A DNA stretch of 64,000 nt from Ophioceras dolichostomum (taxonomy: Eukaryota > Ascomycota > Sordariomycetes > Magnaporthales > Ophioceraceae), in contig PYST01000035.1 in the NCBI GenBank assembly GCA_003049485.1, positions 1 to 64,000 of the forward strand, given 5' to 3'. Below, one piece after another: positions 34,224 through 45,656 of this stretch. The notes beneath the pieces were generated by a model. The model searched no databases and was not told where the DNA came from. It saw only the letters and a program-made list of their open reading frames with translations. The stretch's first letter is position 1; every line of letters begins with the position of its first letter. The translations under genes and the position numbers were made by a program.

Positions 34224-34962
34224 ATGACGGTCTACTCATTCTACATCTTCGACAGGCATAGTATGAGCCATCCCGTCCGCCCTTCAATCACCCTATCACT
34301 CTCTGTGAAGCAAGCCGTTTGGTGCTGATCACCAGAAGTGGTCGGTGCAGGCAGCATTCGTTGAATTAGTAGACTTGACGCTGACTTGGATTCTCTCCCG
34401 CCATGCAGCCGAATGCATCTACACCAAACAGTGGCTGCCGCCGCCTCCGGCAGGTAGCAGCGGAACAGGCAGTTCGGGAATAGCACTAGGCACGGGGGCC
34501 ATTACGAGTGCCACCGGAGGAGCCACGGGGACAGGTGCCGCAGGCGCGGCTGCGACGGCAGGGGCAGCAGGGTCGGGTGCCGGGGCCGGGGCGACCACGA
34601 CGGCGATGGGCAAGCCGGTGCGCGACAGCCGCAAGGACGACGCCAAGCTGATCTTCGGCTCGGTGTTCTCGCTGCGCAACATGGTGCGCAAGCTGGGCGG
34701 CGACGACGACGCCTTCATCGCCTACCGCACGGCCCAGTACAAGCTGCACTTCTACGAGACGCCCACCAACCTGCGCTTCGTGCTGCTGACGGACACCGCC
34801 AGCATGAGCATGCGCAACGTGCTGCACCAGATCTACATCAACCTGTGGGTCGAGTACGTCGTCAAGAACCCCCTGGCCCCGGTCGAGCACGCCGGCGGCG
34901 AGGGCGTCCGCAACGAGCTGTTCGAGCTGGGCCTGGACCAGTTCGTGAGAGGATTGATGTAA
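34224..34962 (+). CDS. bet5: TRAPP complex subunit Bet5 (TRAPPC1) with a low-complexity insertion
   Basis: Two exons, 34224-34260 and 34409-34962, giving 196 aa. The first exon encodes only MTVYSFYIFDRH plus one base. The longin-fold signature is clear: DRHTECIY, DDAKLIFGSVFSLRNMVRKL, YKLHFYETPTNLRFVLLTD, RNVLHQIYINLWVEYVVKNPL and ELFELGLDQFV. Bet5 is a core subunit of TRAPP complexes, which tether vesicles and activate the Rab Ypt1 in ER-Golgi traffic and autophagy. Residues about 27-80 are an insertion of Gly, Ala, Thr and Ser in the loop after the first beta strand, making it roughly 45 residues longer than typical family members of about 150. The insertion is in frame and GC-rich. Confidence 0.94.
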
Positions 34963-35528
34963 ATTGAGACTGAAGAGGTGTGTCTCTACTAGGTATAGCG
35001 GAGGTGATGGCGACGGCCCAGGTCAGAATGAACCTCGGCCGGGATATACCAACCTCGAACCTACATCGAGGGAGATACCTACACCCACCCATATCTTCAG
35101 TCATTCTACACCCGGGACAGGAGAACACGGCAGAGCAACTACACAACAGAACAATGGATGCTAGAAAAATGTCCCTTTATATTTTTCTTTTGGTTTATTT
35201 CTCGGCCGGAGTATCCAGATGGGAGATACCTACCACCTACCTTAGGTACCTAGGTAATTATTACATGTTCTCTCGTCGTTTTGCCCTCTATCATCACAAC
35301 TCCAAAGAACCCACCCACTTTAACGTACCTACTAGAATGATCTGAGTTCGACTCGTGTCGTAGTGCCCTACGTTTCCTACAACCCCCAGGCACACAGAGC
35401 CAAACAGAGAGCCAAAAGCGAAGAATCTGCTGATCTATTCGTCGAGATATGCACCGACACCGAAAAGCCCCAGGCGTGGTCAGGTAGCGACCTCTTCCTG
35501 TTGGTGGCTGTCACGCGTGTCATGCGTG
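34963..35528. other. Convergent 3' flanks of bet5 and pex3
   Basis: About 570 bases between stop codons. No gene is supported. A TAGGTACCTAGG repeat copy lies at about 35222-35256. Confidence 0.5.
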
Positions 35529-37377
35529 TCACCTCTTCTGCTCCACAGCCCTCTCCCAAGCGCTGTCGAAAGAGGACAACTGAGAGTCTTGTAAAACAGT
35601 CTGTACCGTCGCCCTCTCGGCATCCGACTGTGAGGGCACCAAGACGGCACTCTCGCCAACGATGCTGCAGGCGGCGTCGGCCTCCGCAGCCCTCAAGTCG
35701 ACGGCACTAGCCATCAGGCTGTCGTCGCGCATCTCGTTCTGCCAGTTACTCGAATAGACCACGGCGGCGAAAGCTTCCAAGTCGCGCACCGCCTCCATGC
35801 CTTGGAGGTACTGGTTCGGCATTCCGTGGCCTATGGCGTGGGCTTGGCGCGTGAGCACCGAAAGGATCCGAGGCAGCTGCACCGTGGGCCGGGCCGCCGC
35901 CTCCGACCCGCTACCGAACGCCGCCTCGGCCACCTGCCCATCTAGCAAGGTCGAGAAACCAGCGTCCAGCAGCAGCGACAGCACGTGCGAGAAGGCGGGG
36001 GACTCGATAAGGTCCGATGTCTCGTCGAGGAGGCGACGGAGGGCCGGAGAGACGGTGGACAGTGACGTCCCCGCCCCTCCTCCACCTTCGACTTGTTCCT
36101 CTCGCTCCTTATCCTGGGTGCTAGCCGCAGCACTGTCGCCCAAGACGCCCGAATCTCGCAGCACGGCTTCTTCCATCTCGGCAGGGGGCAGCAGGAAGGC
36201 CAGCCACTTTGTTGGCGACCCTGCCCCGACATCCTGCCCGGCCTGTTGCTCGGCTCCGGACCCCAGTCCGGATTCGACTTGCTTCCGCACCTGCTCTGTA
36301 AGCCCGTGGAAGGCTCCTAGCGAAAGCTCGTCACGGGGGCTGAGGTGGCCAAACACCGATTGCACGGCGGACTCAACCCGGACCATGATATCGCGCCAGC
36401 CCTTGTTCAGCAGCCACCAGCTGAAGGTCAAGTATTGTCGGTTGATGTCGAAGTCGCTACCGTACGTCTGGTCCGGATTGTCGTCGTCGTTGTTTTCCAG
36501 GCTGATGGCGGCCTGAGTCGGCTCGGTCGCGAGCGAAACCACGCTGGAGAGGTAGTTCCGACGCCCCAACAGGTTCAGCTGGATGCGCGTAAGCATCGTG
36601 AGCAGCGATAGTGTGTAGAGCAGCGTGTATGCTCTTGATATGGCTATGAAGAGGTCATAGCATTAGCATCAATGTCAGGACAGGACAGAGGACAGGACAG
36701 GATGAGACGTTGGAGACAAGACACGAAGAGTGCAACAAATACTCACAGCTTATGGCCAGCTCATCCCAGAGCTGCCGCTTGGTTTTCCTCTTGCCGTCTG
36801 AGCCGTCTGATGCGGAAACTACCTGGCTGGCATGTACCCCGCTCTCGCTCTGCAAGCTAGCAATGCTAGCCATGCTTCGGCCGTCCTCTTCGGTCAAGGT
36901 GGTGTCCGCGATGCTGGGCGGGCTGGTTGGTCCGCCCGCTGCAGGCCTAGCACCCTTCAGCTGCTGGATCTGGTACGTGATCTGCTCCGTGTTCATCGTC
37001 TCGATGATGCTCGTGGTCGCGGTCGGCAGGAGAGCCAACACAGTGAAGGTGCAGTCCTCTTGGTTCTGCTCGAAGCGCCGGCGGAGGCTATCAAAGTGTC
37101 CCTTGTTAGCTCTACTAGCTCTAATCTAGCTAGCCGACTCTAGCCCAGTCATCTGTAGGTTGTATCAGACCATCCAAAGCGATGTCAGGCCCTGTTTCAT
37201 GAGAAGGATAGTTCCTTACTTCTCCTTGGCGATGCGGTCGCTGCTCATACGCTCGCGTGCATCGTTGATTTTACCCAGCACATACTGGGTGGCCACATAG
37301 CCGGCGCCGACAACGCCGACACCGATGGCGATCGGAGTCCGGTTGCGGCGGAGCCATCGCCGCGTGGCGGAAATCAT
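35529..37377 (-). CDS. pex3: Peroxisomal biogenesis factor 3 (peroxin Pex3)
   Basis: Three exons, 37377-37220, 37087-36747 and 36643-35529, giving 537 aa. The N-terminus has a basic cluster (RRWLRRNR) followed by one hydrophobic segment (PIAIGVGVVGAGYVATQYVLG), the usual peroxisomal membrane targeting signal. LRRRFEQNQEDCTFTVLALLP and the segment TLLYTLSLLTMLTRIQLNLLGRR are Pex3 hallmarks. The C-terminus ends SSFDSAWERAVEQKR. Pex3 is the peroxisomal membrane anchor for Pex19 and its cargo membrane proteins, and in yeasts it also anchors pexophagy receptors and the inheritance factor Inp1. An ATG just upstream opens a two-codon ORF (M-Q-stop, 37382-37374) whose TGA overlaps the main ATG. The gene shares a divergent promoter with atg101. 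Confidence 0.95.
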
Positions 37378-37382
37378 TGCAT
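37374..37382 (-). other. Minimal upstream ORF overlapping the pex3 start (ATGA)
   Basis: ATG CAA TGA: the TGA overlaps the main ATG by two bases. Confidence 0.7.
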
Positions 37383-38205
37383 TTGGATCGGGGACAACTC
37401 TCGTTTCGAGGTGGTAGAAAAGGACGTTCGGAAACGAGTGAGCGAGAAAATATCAGTGCAAGAATCTGACTTTGCCAGCCTGACCTAGGTAAGACGTGTG
37501 GCCTGGAGAAAGAAGGAAATTCCAGTGAGCAAGCAGTCACCGCTATTCTGCGTTCTTGCCTTCTTGCCCGGTGGGTGGGCTGCTGGCCAACTTAAGAAAT
37601 ATTATGGTCAACAGGTGTCCAGATGTCCAGGAACCCGTGGTGCGACTGGCGGAGGCATCAGTGTTCATGGAAGAACATCAATCAAGTGCAAGGCGGGTCG
37701 CGAGCGGCAATTCAGCCCCTGGGCCTGGCCTGGGGCACGCGTGCCAGCACCTAACCGTTGCCTTCGCTGGTGCCTCGGCCCACGCTGCGCCGCCGGCAGC
37801 AGCTGAGCGCGGCGACTGGTGCCCACGGTACTCGCGAAGGCACCTTGCGGGTCCCCTACGAGTGACTTCGTTCAGCCCCCTCAGCTCAGAAAGGATCGCA
37901 CGGGCCATCCACCCCCCTTGCCCCCCACGAGTCCGCCAGCGCCAGCCAACCAGTAATTTACCCCTCCGTTTCCCCAACTTGCACTCCCTCCCATTCGCCT
38001 CGAGAAAGGATGAGAGAGCAACGAACAGGAAGGAATCGAGAAGATCCTGCCATGCAAAGAACCGCCCATTGACAGACCGGATAGCGATGCTTCTAATCGC
38101 CACGCTCGTATCTTCTCCCCGCATCGACGACAACTGTGTCCCGTGAGCCAGAAACGTGCGACTTGGCGCTTCTCCGGGCTGTTTGTCTCCTCGGGTCCAG
38201 CAGCC
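37378..38205. promoter_or_regulatory. Divergent promoter region, pex3 / atg101
   Basis: About 830 bases separate the two start codons, with no supported gene between them. The genes may share control elements. Confidence 0.5.
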
Positions 38206-39117
38206 ATGGAGCAACGCAGTCCCCCGGAATTTATCCTCGAGGCGTTCGCAGACCCCACGACGGTGCGAGATGTGGTGCGCGGTAAGTATATAGCATCCTC
38301 CCCCTCTCGACGAGAAGGAGGTGGCGACTTTCAAAGGGGGCATTGGGAGCAGCAGAGGAACAGGAGGCAGGCAGCTGGAGGCTGACCGTCGCCTGGCCGG
38401 CCATTACCAGGAATCCTGCACACCATATTCTTCCACCGCTTCTTCCCCGCGGTGCAGCCGCTCACGCGCGAGGTGCTGGACCTCGCCCTCCCGCTCGTTG
38501 ACGACGTCGAGCTCGAGACCATGATCGACCAGCGCGCGGCCACGCTCGTGCGCCAGCTCGACTCGGACCGCGGGGCGCCCCAGCCATCCTCCTCCCACGG
38601 ACATCAACACCATCACCAGGGCGGCGGTCGCGGGCAGATCTCCGTCCAGTTCTTCGAGAAGAGGCGCCGCAAGAACTGGCTGACCATGCGTGGCGATGAG
38701 GAGGTTTGCTGGGAGTGTTGGACCGTGAAAGTTACTGTCGCCGAACCCCGGACCGAAAGTGGTGCGTCATTCTCCTGTCTAGCCCGGTCCCCTTTGTCTC
38801 TCTCTTTTTTTTCTATGACCTGTTTAGATCGTCAAATCACCTCCCGTTTTGGTCACATAACTCGATGCATGCGCTGCTTACGAGCTCGAGGGACCACGGG
38901 ACTGAGCTGACTAGTCGTCCTGGAAACAGAGCGTGCCAAAGTTCGCAAGGCCACCGAGGCCACGCTGCTGACTACGGTCATGAAGATCGTCACCTCAGTC
39001 AACACACACAAGGACCACATACCTCCCATCACCACCACGGAAGCAAACCCGTTTCCGTACCAGATCACCGTGAACCAGAAAGAGTCTGGCTGGGCCACCA
39101 GGATGGGTATTTATTGA
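38206..39117 (+). CDS. atg101: Autophagy initiation protein Atg101
   Basis: Three exons, 38206-38281, 38411-38761 and 38930-39117, giving 204 aa. The chain matches the HORMA-domain protein Atg101: ILHTIFFHRFFPAVQPLTREVLDLALP, VDDVELETMIDQRA, QISVQFFEKRRRKNW, DEEVCWECWTVKV and the C-terminal DHIPPITTTEANPFPYQI. Atg101 pairs with the HORMA domain of Atg13 in the Atg1/ULK1 complex and is needed for autophagosome formation. It replaces the Atg29/Atg31 module in fungi outside the budding yeasts, which agrees with a filamentous ascomycete. A His/Gly-rich stretch (residues about 74-86) sits in a loop. Donors are GTAAGT and GTGCGT, and both introns are in phase 1. No TM segment or signal peptide is present. 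Confidence 0.95.
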
Positions 39118-40557
39118 GCCATCTTGTTGTCATGCCTGCCTGTCAGCCTCTCCCCGCATCCGCCGTTCCTGATGGCCACCCGCGCCCGGTCTGTTTACCT
39201 ACTACTACTCAGCTACCTCACCAGAAACGTCCAGGAGTTTTGCATAGACGGAACGGTGTTCGGCGTTTACCCTCGGATATTCCCCTGCCTGCTGTACATA
39301 AGGAGGACTATATAGATACCCTGTGATTTTGCACATACGGGATCAGGGTGGAAAGGAGAATCCTCTTGCGCGATAAACTATTCTTCAGTTGAAATTATTA
39401 GGCAACCGAGCGTCCTAAACAAGAGATTCGAGAACCAATCAATAAAGGGACAACAGCCAAGATCAGAAGCCGTTAGCTCTACTTCTCCTGCTCATCTAAA
39501 CAAATTGTGCATGATCGATTCTCCTTGCTGGCATATTCACAGACGACGATGAGGATACAAAGGCTACAAGAGCGCCCGGTGAACATAACAAAAAAGCGTG
39601 CGGCTTGCATCATAGCTATTGATATCTCGTTCGCTCCAACCGAAAAGAGCACCCATTCTCTGACCGATACAATAATGTTGTTAAGTCCCAGACACCATCC
39701 GTCGTTCCCGAAATATCAAACCTTGCCAATATCTCCCCAAAAGCTAGCGAAAACATTGATAGACACGACAACGCAGAGCAGCCCGTCATTACGGGGCACA
39801 CTAACGTAAAGAAGCCAGCCCAGGCTAGCAGCATACAAGAAAAGTGTGCGTGGTAGGGAAGCCCATGTAGAACCTTGCAAATCCTTGAAGGGAAACAAAA
39901 AACCCCCTCATCCGCTAGCCCAGAACGCGCTGGGCGGTAACCTGGAACCCACCAAACGCAAGACATGAAACGAAAAGCCAGTAAATAACCCATCCTCGAA
40001 AGCAAGATCGTCGAAGTAAAGTGACGACAAAAACAAAGCAGAAGACTGGCGAGGAAACATTGCAAATAACAAATGAAAGCAGGGGAAAAAAAGAAACATG
40101 AAGCAAGGAAAAAAACGGAGGAAAGGGAAAACAGCCAGTGGAGTCGCCGGGAAGGTAGGTAGGTACACTGAAATGGTTGCGGTATGGACATCTACTCCAA
40201 GTATCATCGTTGCTCATCATGATAAAAAGGCAAACAAAACAGACCAGACCGCGAGGCCGGCAGACCCCTTTGCACGTCCTCGAACACAAGCCTCCGCAGA
40301 AGGATAGACTTAAGTCCTCGGTGCCTCCGAGGTCATTTCCACTGTCTCGCTGTGTACGTGTGTAATATCTCATCAGGTCGTAAAAGTGTGTTCCGAGGTG
40401 GGTTTGAGAGAGGGCAGACTTGTCGTCATACAAAGCCTAGAGGCAGTATTGTTATGGCAAACAAAGTCGTGCAAAATCGTAATGGGAAAGTATGAATTTG
40501 AATGAAAGTGCGTGGTCCAGACTCGGTGATATTTTGGTCGATATTGATCCATGCTCT
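39118..40557. other. Convergent 3' flanks of atg101 and the forkhead gene
   Basis: About 1.44 kb without a convincing gene. A long minus-strand frame at 39616-40191 lacks an ATG start and protein-like composition, and is best read as forkhead 3' UTR. A TAGGTAGGTAC copy lies at 40152-40165. Confidence 0.5.
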
Positions 40558-43041
40558 TTAAAAGGTGCTCGTTTGGCTCCTTGGAAGACCCGGCTTCGCG
40601 GCCGCCCTCGGAGTCCGGTGGTGCTGACCGATCCTGTCGAAGCCGAGGGTGATGTCGACGCCGCCAAAGTCGCTGCCATCCTCCAAGAAGCCCGCCTCGC
40701 CGGCCGAGCAGAATTCGTTAAGCCACGCACCCGTATTCTCGGTGTCAAACATATGTGGCTGTGAGGCGGGCAGCTTACATGGCGACTGCGCGAAGAGCTT
40801 GCTAGGCGACGAGGGTAGGCCCGTGAAGAGCTTGCTTGGGGTGTCCATCCCAAATACGGCTGCGGGTGAGCGGTCGAGTTTAAGACAAGGGACTGGCGCG
40901 AGAGTACGGCGGGATGAGCCCGAGTTCGTGATATCCCCGAGGACGCTGGTGGAGAGGGCCCTGTCCATGCGCGGCTTCTTCGTCGACCGCTTCGCCGGCG
41001 AGCCTGTCCCGATGGCTGGGTAGAACTGGGTATTGTCCGTGAAGATCTCGAAGTCTGGGAGGTTGTCGGTGCTGAGCTCGAAATTGTAGACGGATTGGTC
41101 GACAAAGTCTAAACCCACAGGCGTGCCCCACGACGACGAAGGATTCTCTTCGATCGGGATAGGGAGCAATCGCCGCAACGGAGACTCCAACATATTCTGG
41201 ACTCTGTCACGGTGGAGACGGAGGTTCGTGTTGGGAGACACAGACGGGGGCGGCCGAATTGGCGGCGCGAGCTTCACCGCAGGCGTGACCGGTGGCAGCA
41301 TCTGGCCCACCTCGTTCCCCTGCACACGGCGGAGCGGAGATGACGACTGCGCCGGAACACCGAGCCATCGGCCCTGCGTTGGGCTGTCATAGGAGGAAGC
41401 GCGTAAACGTGCAATCTCGTCCTCGGCCCGCCCGGCCCGGTTCCGCTTGATGCGTGGACGATCGGCCTCCGAAGTCAGCAGCCGGTCGTTCTGGTTGGGT
41501 CGCAGCACAGACGAGTCGAGAGACGATATGTAGCCGCTGTCGTCCATCGACCGAAACGCGCGCTTGTGCGACTTGGTAGCCGAGGAACCTCGCCGCCTCG
41601 ACAGCGGCGGCGGTGTGTTGCCAGCAATCTCCACATGCCGAGGAACTGGGGGAGACGAGTGCATGGTTGGGGGGAGCGGCGAGTAGACGCCAGAATCCAG
41701 GGCTGTTTCGGTCTCGACTGTCTTTTCGAGCGGCTCCTCCGGGGCGGCATTGTCCGAGATGACTATTGTGGCGTCAGATGAAGGTTGCTCCGGCTGCGCA
41801 GTGTTAGTCGCGTGAGGTGCCGGCAAACGAGGCAGCATTGGCGGCGGAATGGCGGAGGGAATCATGTCCAAGTCGACAGCAGGAGCGGGGGCCGGAGCGG
41901 GGACCGAAGCTGGGGCCGAAGCTGGGGCCGGAGCTGGGGCCAGGGTTGGAGCAAGAGCCGGTACCGGAATTGGAACCGGAGTCGGAACAAGAGTCGACGT
42001 GGCCAAGGGTAGAACAGGCTCAATCTTCGCCATCGGACCAATCCCTGCCGGCAAGGCCGGCTCTAGGGTCGTCGTGGACATGACCGGCAGGTTGTCCGAT
42101 ACCGAGATGGGTTTCCGGACAGGCTTCTCCTTCATAAAGGTGTGCTCGTGCCCTGGCTCGATGGCCCAGTAGTTGCCCTTTCCGGGATCGTCCTTCCCTC
42201 TCTCCTGCTTGATGAAAAGCTTGTTCAGGCTGAGGTTGTGGCGAATGCTGTTCTGCCAGCCAGCGTCGTTTGGGCTGTAGAATCTGTAGTTGTCGGAGAT
42301 CCACTTGTAGATCTGCGACAGCGTGAGTTTCCGGTGGGGTGAGCGTAGGATAGCCATCCCGATCAGCATGGCATAGCTATGCGGGGGCTTGGCGCCGTCG
42401 TCGACCACTGGCGGAAAAGAGTCGTGCGGTGGAAGTAGACTATCCGGCGGAAGCAGACCTTCACCATCGTCAAGCTTCTGCCTTTTCTGTGGCCTGCCAT
42501 CTTTGATGGGGGCCGCCTCCAGGAGCCGCTTGCCAGACGGCTTTTGGCAGTACGATTCGAGCGACAAGTTGATGGATGGCGGAGCTGCGAACGAGACAGG
42601 ATGGCCGATATTCTCCTTGCCCATAGGCATCAGGGCGGGCCGCACGTTGCCCATGATGGTAGGCTTCTGAGCCACAGTTTTGAAGCGAGACATCATCGGT
42701 TGCTTCTTCGGCATCGAGTCTGTGGGCTGCACTGGGAAGCTGGGTGGGTTGATGTTGATCGGCATCGCGTTCAGCTTTCCGGAATGGGATGCCTTGAGAG
42801 GGCCAACGGATGTTGGGGACGCGTGCGCCATGTGCTTGAATGGGGATTGCCTCGCCATGGCCGGATTGCTCGGAGGGTTGAAAACCACATTGCAGTTGTT
42901 GGGCTGAAGCGGCCGCCGTGGAGCGGGAATCATCTGCGCCGGAGGCATTGGTGCATGGCTAATCATAGGGGCACTGTGGTCGAAGAAGTTGTCCTGATAG
43001 ATCTGGAGCGGCTGCGGAGGCCCGAAGCGGTTGTTGGCCAT
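40558..43041 (-). CDS. Forkhead transcription factor, HCM1/Sep1-like
   Basis: Single exon, 827 aa. The winged-helix DNA-binding domain covers about residues 215-310: PPHSYAMLIGMAIL, LTLSQIYKWISDNYRFY, the recognition helix GWQNSIRHNLSLNKLFIK and KGNYWAIEPGHE. No FHA domain is seen, which separates it from Fkh1/Fkh2 and places it near yeast HCM1 and fission yeast Sep1, which drive S/M-phase genes for chromosome segregation and septation. The rest is disordered; a repetitive Ala-Pro-Val run (nt about 41870-42000) follows the DNA-binding domain, and the C-terminal third contains many SP/TP sites, possible CDK targets. The start is the first ATG in the frame. The 5' flank is long (about 3 kb) and includes a GCG-rich palindrome with MCB-like motifs. 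Confidence 0.9.
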   Translation of the reverse strand: MANNRFGPPQPLQIYQDNFFDHSAPMISHAPMPPAQMIPAPRRPLQPNNCNVVFNPPSNPAMARQSPFKHMAHASPTSVGPLKASHSGKLNAMPININPPSFPVQPTDSMPKKQPMMSRFKTVAQKPTIMGNVRPALMPMGKENIGHPVSFAAPPSINLSLESYCQKPSGKRLLEAAPIKDGRPQKRQKLDDGEGLLPPDSLLPPHDSFPPVVDDGAKPPHSYAMLIGMAILRSPHRKLTLSQIYKWISDNYRFYSPNDAGWQNSIRHNLSLNKLFIKQERGKDDPGKGNYWAIEPGHEHTFMKEKPVRKPISVSDNLPVMSTTTLEPALPAGIGPMAKIEPVLPLATSTLVPTPVPIPVPALAPTLAPAPAPASAPASVPAPAPAPAVDLDMIPSAIPPPMLPRLPAPHATNTAQPEQPSSDATIVISDNAAPEEPLEKTVETETALDSGVYSPLPPTMHSSPPVPRHVEIAGNTPPPLSRRRGSSATKSHKRAFRSMDDSGYISSLDSSVLRPNQNDRLLTSEADRPRIKRNRAGRAEDEIARLRASSYDSPTQGRWLGVPAQSSSPLRRVQGNEVGQMLPPVTPAVKLAPPIRPPPSVSPNTNLRLHRDRVQNMLESPLRRLLPIPIEENPSSSWGTPVGLDFVDQSVYNFELSTDNLPDFEIFTDNTQFYPAIGTGSPAKRSTKKPRMDRALSTSVLGDITNSGSSRRTLAPVPCLKLDRSPAAVFGMDTPSKLFTGLPSSPSKLFAQSPCKLPASQPHMFDTENTGAWLNEFCSAGEAGFLEDGSDFGGVDITLGFDRIGQHHRTPRAAAKPGLPRSQTSTF

Positions 43042-44456
43042 GATGGCCGTTATCGTCTGTCGATCTGTCGTCCTTCTCCTGGTGTGTTGGCTCAGGAAGG
43101 TGGTGGGTAGGTTGTATGACAATGTCTTGCTATTTCAGACGTAAAAGTCGTTATGTCGCCCTCAAGGCGGTTCTCCGTTGTGTGACACTGACTTGCTAAG
43201 CTCGGCGAATCCGGGTCAGCAGTAGGCCAGACGAGTTGAGAGGGGTTATCGTGCACTGAGTGAGGAGGACTCCCGCTCGGAGAGACTACCTAGTCATGTG
43301 GAGGATGAAGAGATCGCCATGGAAAACGAGCCCGACATCAATGCATTACACGTCATGTCGATTGGGGGGAGCAGGATAGAGAAGGGTAGAAGGATGGCGG
43401 CTCACCTGGACCAGATTGCAATTTTAATTGGTAGTGGGGCGGACCTCAGAAAAGGGAGCGGGAGCGGTCGTTCGTTCAGCTGAACTGCGTGCAACAAGCT
43501 GCTTACGAGCTGAGAGCAAAGGCGAAGACGATGATGAGAAGAAAATGCCGTATCCAGAGAACACTTTCAAAACCAAGATGGTATGAAGCGAATACTGCGG
43601 AATACTGGTATTTGGTTGGTGGTTGACAGAAAAACAGTCGGTGGCGAACAAAGCATGAGCGGAGTGGATAGAATGGATGTGAAAGGAAAGATGGGACTTA
43701 GGACTTGGGCAGCGAGGGAGTTGGGGATGACGGGACAGAAGTGACGACGGGACGGAACTGCGAGCTGCGAGAGGGAGGAGAAAGGAGGGGACGACGAAAG
43801 GATATTGCGTAAATGGTTGGCTGAATAGAGTGGAGTGAGGGCTATGGGCTATGGACACCCGGCAGACGACTGGAAGCAAGGAGCAGCCGGGCAGAATCAG
43901 ATGAGCACAGAAGCGGGCAGAGAGGTATGTAGGCTCGTAGGGTGCATCGAGTGGTGGAAATCCACGAGATAATGGTGCCGGAGGTGGACCTGGCGCCAGC
44001 ACAGCAGCATGGCCCGTAGTGGGAATGGTCGACGGATTGGCCAGCGGGGGCGCTGTCTGACACAGGCGTCTAAAAGTTGCACACAATGTGGAATATGTGC
44101 AGCGTACAGGGGTCGGTTGGGAGTGGAGCGCGTTGATGAGCGATTTCAGCAGCCTTCAATGCTTCAATGACTGAGACTAGACAGGCTTCCAGTGCTGAAA
44201 AGCCGGATTGTTCAGGATGTACATTGGTTCATCCCACCTCGTCAGATTCTCCGAATGCCTCGATTTCGACTCCGACACCCAAAATAGCCGGTCTCAGGTG
44301 GTCTATGCCGTAGATGCGGACGTATGATGCAGGCATTCGGACGAGAGAGGACAGAGGGTAATGGGATGTGTGGGATGATGAGATGTGCGCTGCGTTGTGC
44401 CGAGAGAGGCCCGGCCAGGCTCTCGTATCTGTGGTTGGCTGACTTGAGCTGCGGTT

Positions 44457-44494
44457 CGCGACGCGTTTGAACCAGTTAGCGCGTCGCGACGCGC
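44457..44494. promoter_or_regulatory. ACGCGT plus 16-bp GCG palindrome (MCB-like cluster)
   Basis: CGCGACGCGT at 44457-44466 is followed by the perfect palindrome GCGCGTCGCGACGCGC at 44479-44494. ACGCGT is the MluI cell-cycle box bound by MBF in yeasts. It lies about 1.4 kb upstream of the forkhead start codon. The function is inferred. Confidence 0.4.
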
Positions 44495-45557
44495 GGAGGT
44501 TGTTTTGACTGCGGAGCCAGGACATCCAATCAAATCCCGCTACGTCACACGTCCTGACGCGAGAAGTCATGGCGCAGTGCATGCCTTGGAAGTTGTGGGA
44601 GGAAGTTGGTGGGGCACAACTGGAACTTTTTCCTCCTTCCCAGCTGATCCATGATCCATCCGAGCTCGCCCGATCCCCTGTCCCTCTGCTCTTTCTCTGG
44701 CTCGTGCGAGGATGAAGCCGTTAGAGGCTGGACAAGGGTCGTCGTGGTCAGGAATGCCTCGTTAAGAGGCGCGAGGGTACATCAACTAGAGAATCGGTCA
44801 CGCCGCAGTCTCCTGCGGGTAGTGCTTGCGGATAGTGATCTAGTACGGGTTGCATCGATTGACCTAAGGCACTTTACCTATCCGTGGTATCCACAGACGG
44901 CGGATACTAGGTGACAAGTACATTTGTGCATTCTATATCTAGAGTGGCCGGCAATGCAGTGATCAGCGCGTCATGCGATCCATCCTCAAGGTAACAGTGG
45001 GATTCCCCGGCCTGAAGAGTGAAGTTTGAAGAGTCTGAACATCGTCACCCTGCGGCCTTGGAACCACAGCCTCGAGCCTGGCTCATGATCTGGGCCACCA
45101 ACTCGCGTCTGTTGGTGGCCCCGCCTTCGCCCGCCTCGACCGCGTTCGACCGCGTTCGACTTGGGAAGACGCTTCATATATCCGGGCTTAGAAGAGGTCT
45201 GTGAGGCGGTGGTAGGAATCCGGCTCACACGCAAAAAGCAAAATTTAAAAGGCACACCGTCACCGTAGGCCCACGCTTTTCGAGAACAACCTCGTACTCG
45301 TGCTCCTCCGTGCTCCGTCTCTCCCGCTCATATGTGTTCCTTGTCAGTACACAGTAAGAATCTGGCGGTAGATTCGTAGTCGCAGTGGTGCCAGGCTGCA
45401 AGCCGCTGCCGACCCCGTGTTTCAGACAATGCAGCATTCCGTATCTCGCTCGTCCTTGACGCTTGCTCTTCATCTGGCGCCCGGCCAGTTCCGTGCGCGG
45501 CAAGTTGAAAGTTTCGTCTTCCTTGGTCGATACTAGCGGTGACGCTTGGTGCATGGG

Positions 45558-45656
45558 TAGTAGGTAGGTCGGGTCGGTCAGGAGATCGGTACCTAGCTCC
45601 CGAGGTAGGTAACGAGCTAGGTGGCACAGAGGGAGGGCATGTAGGTAGGTAGGCAC
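45558..45656. repeat. TAGG/GGTACC repeat cluster
   Basis: About 100 bases with TAGTAGGTAGG, GGTACCTAGC, CGAGGTAGGTAACGAG and TGTAGGTAGGTAGG units. Confidence 0.7.

Noticed and set aside
39616..40191. Minus-strand frame of 191 codons downstream of the forkhead gene
   Set aside because: It has no ATG start and a Phe/Ser/Leu-rich composition from T/C-rich UTR sequence; no domain is visible.
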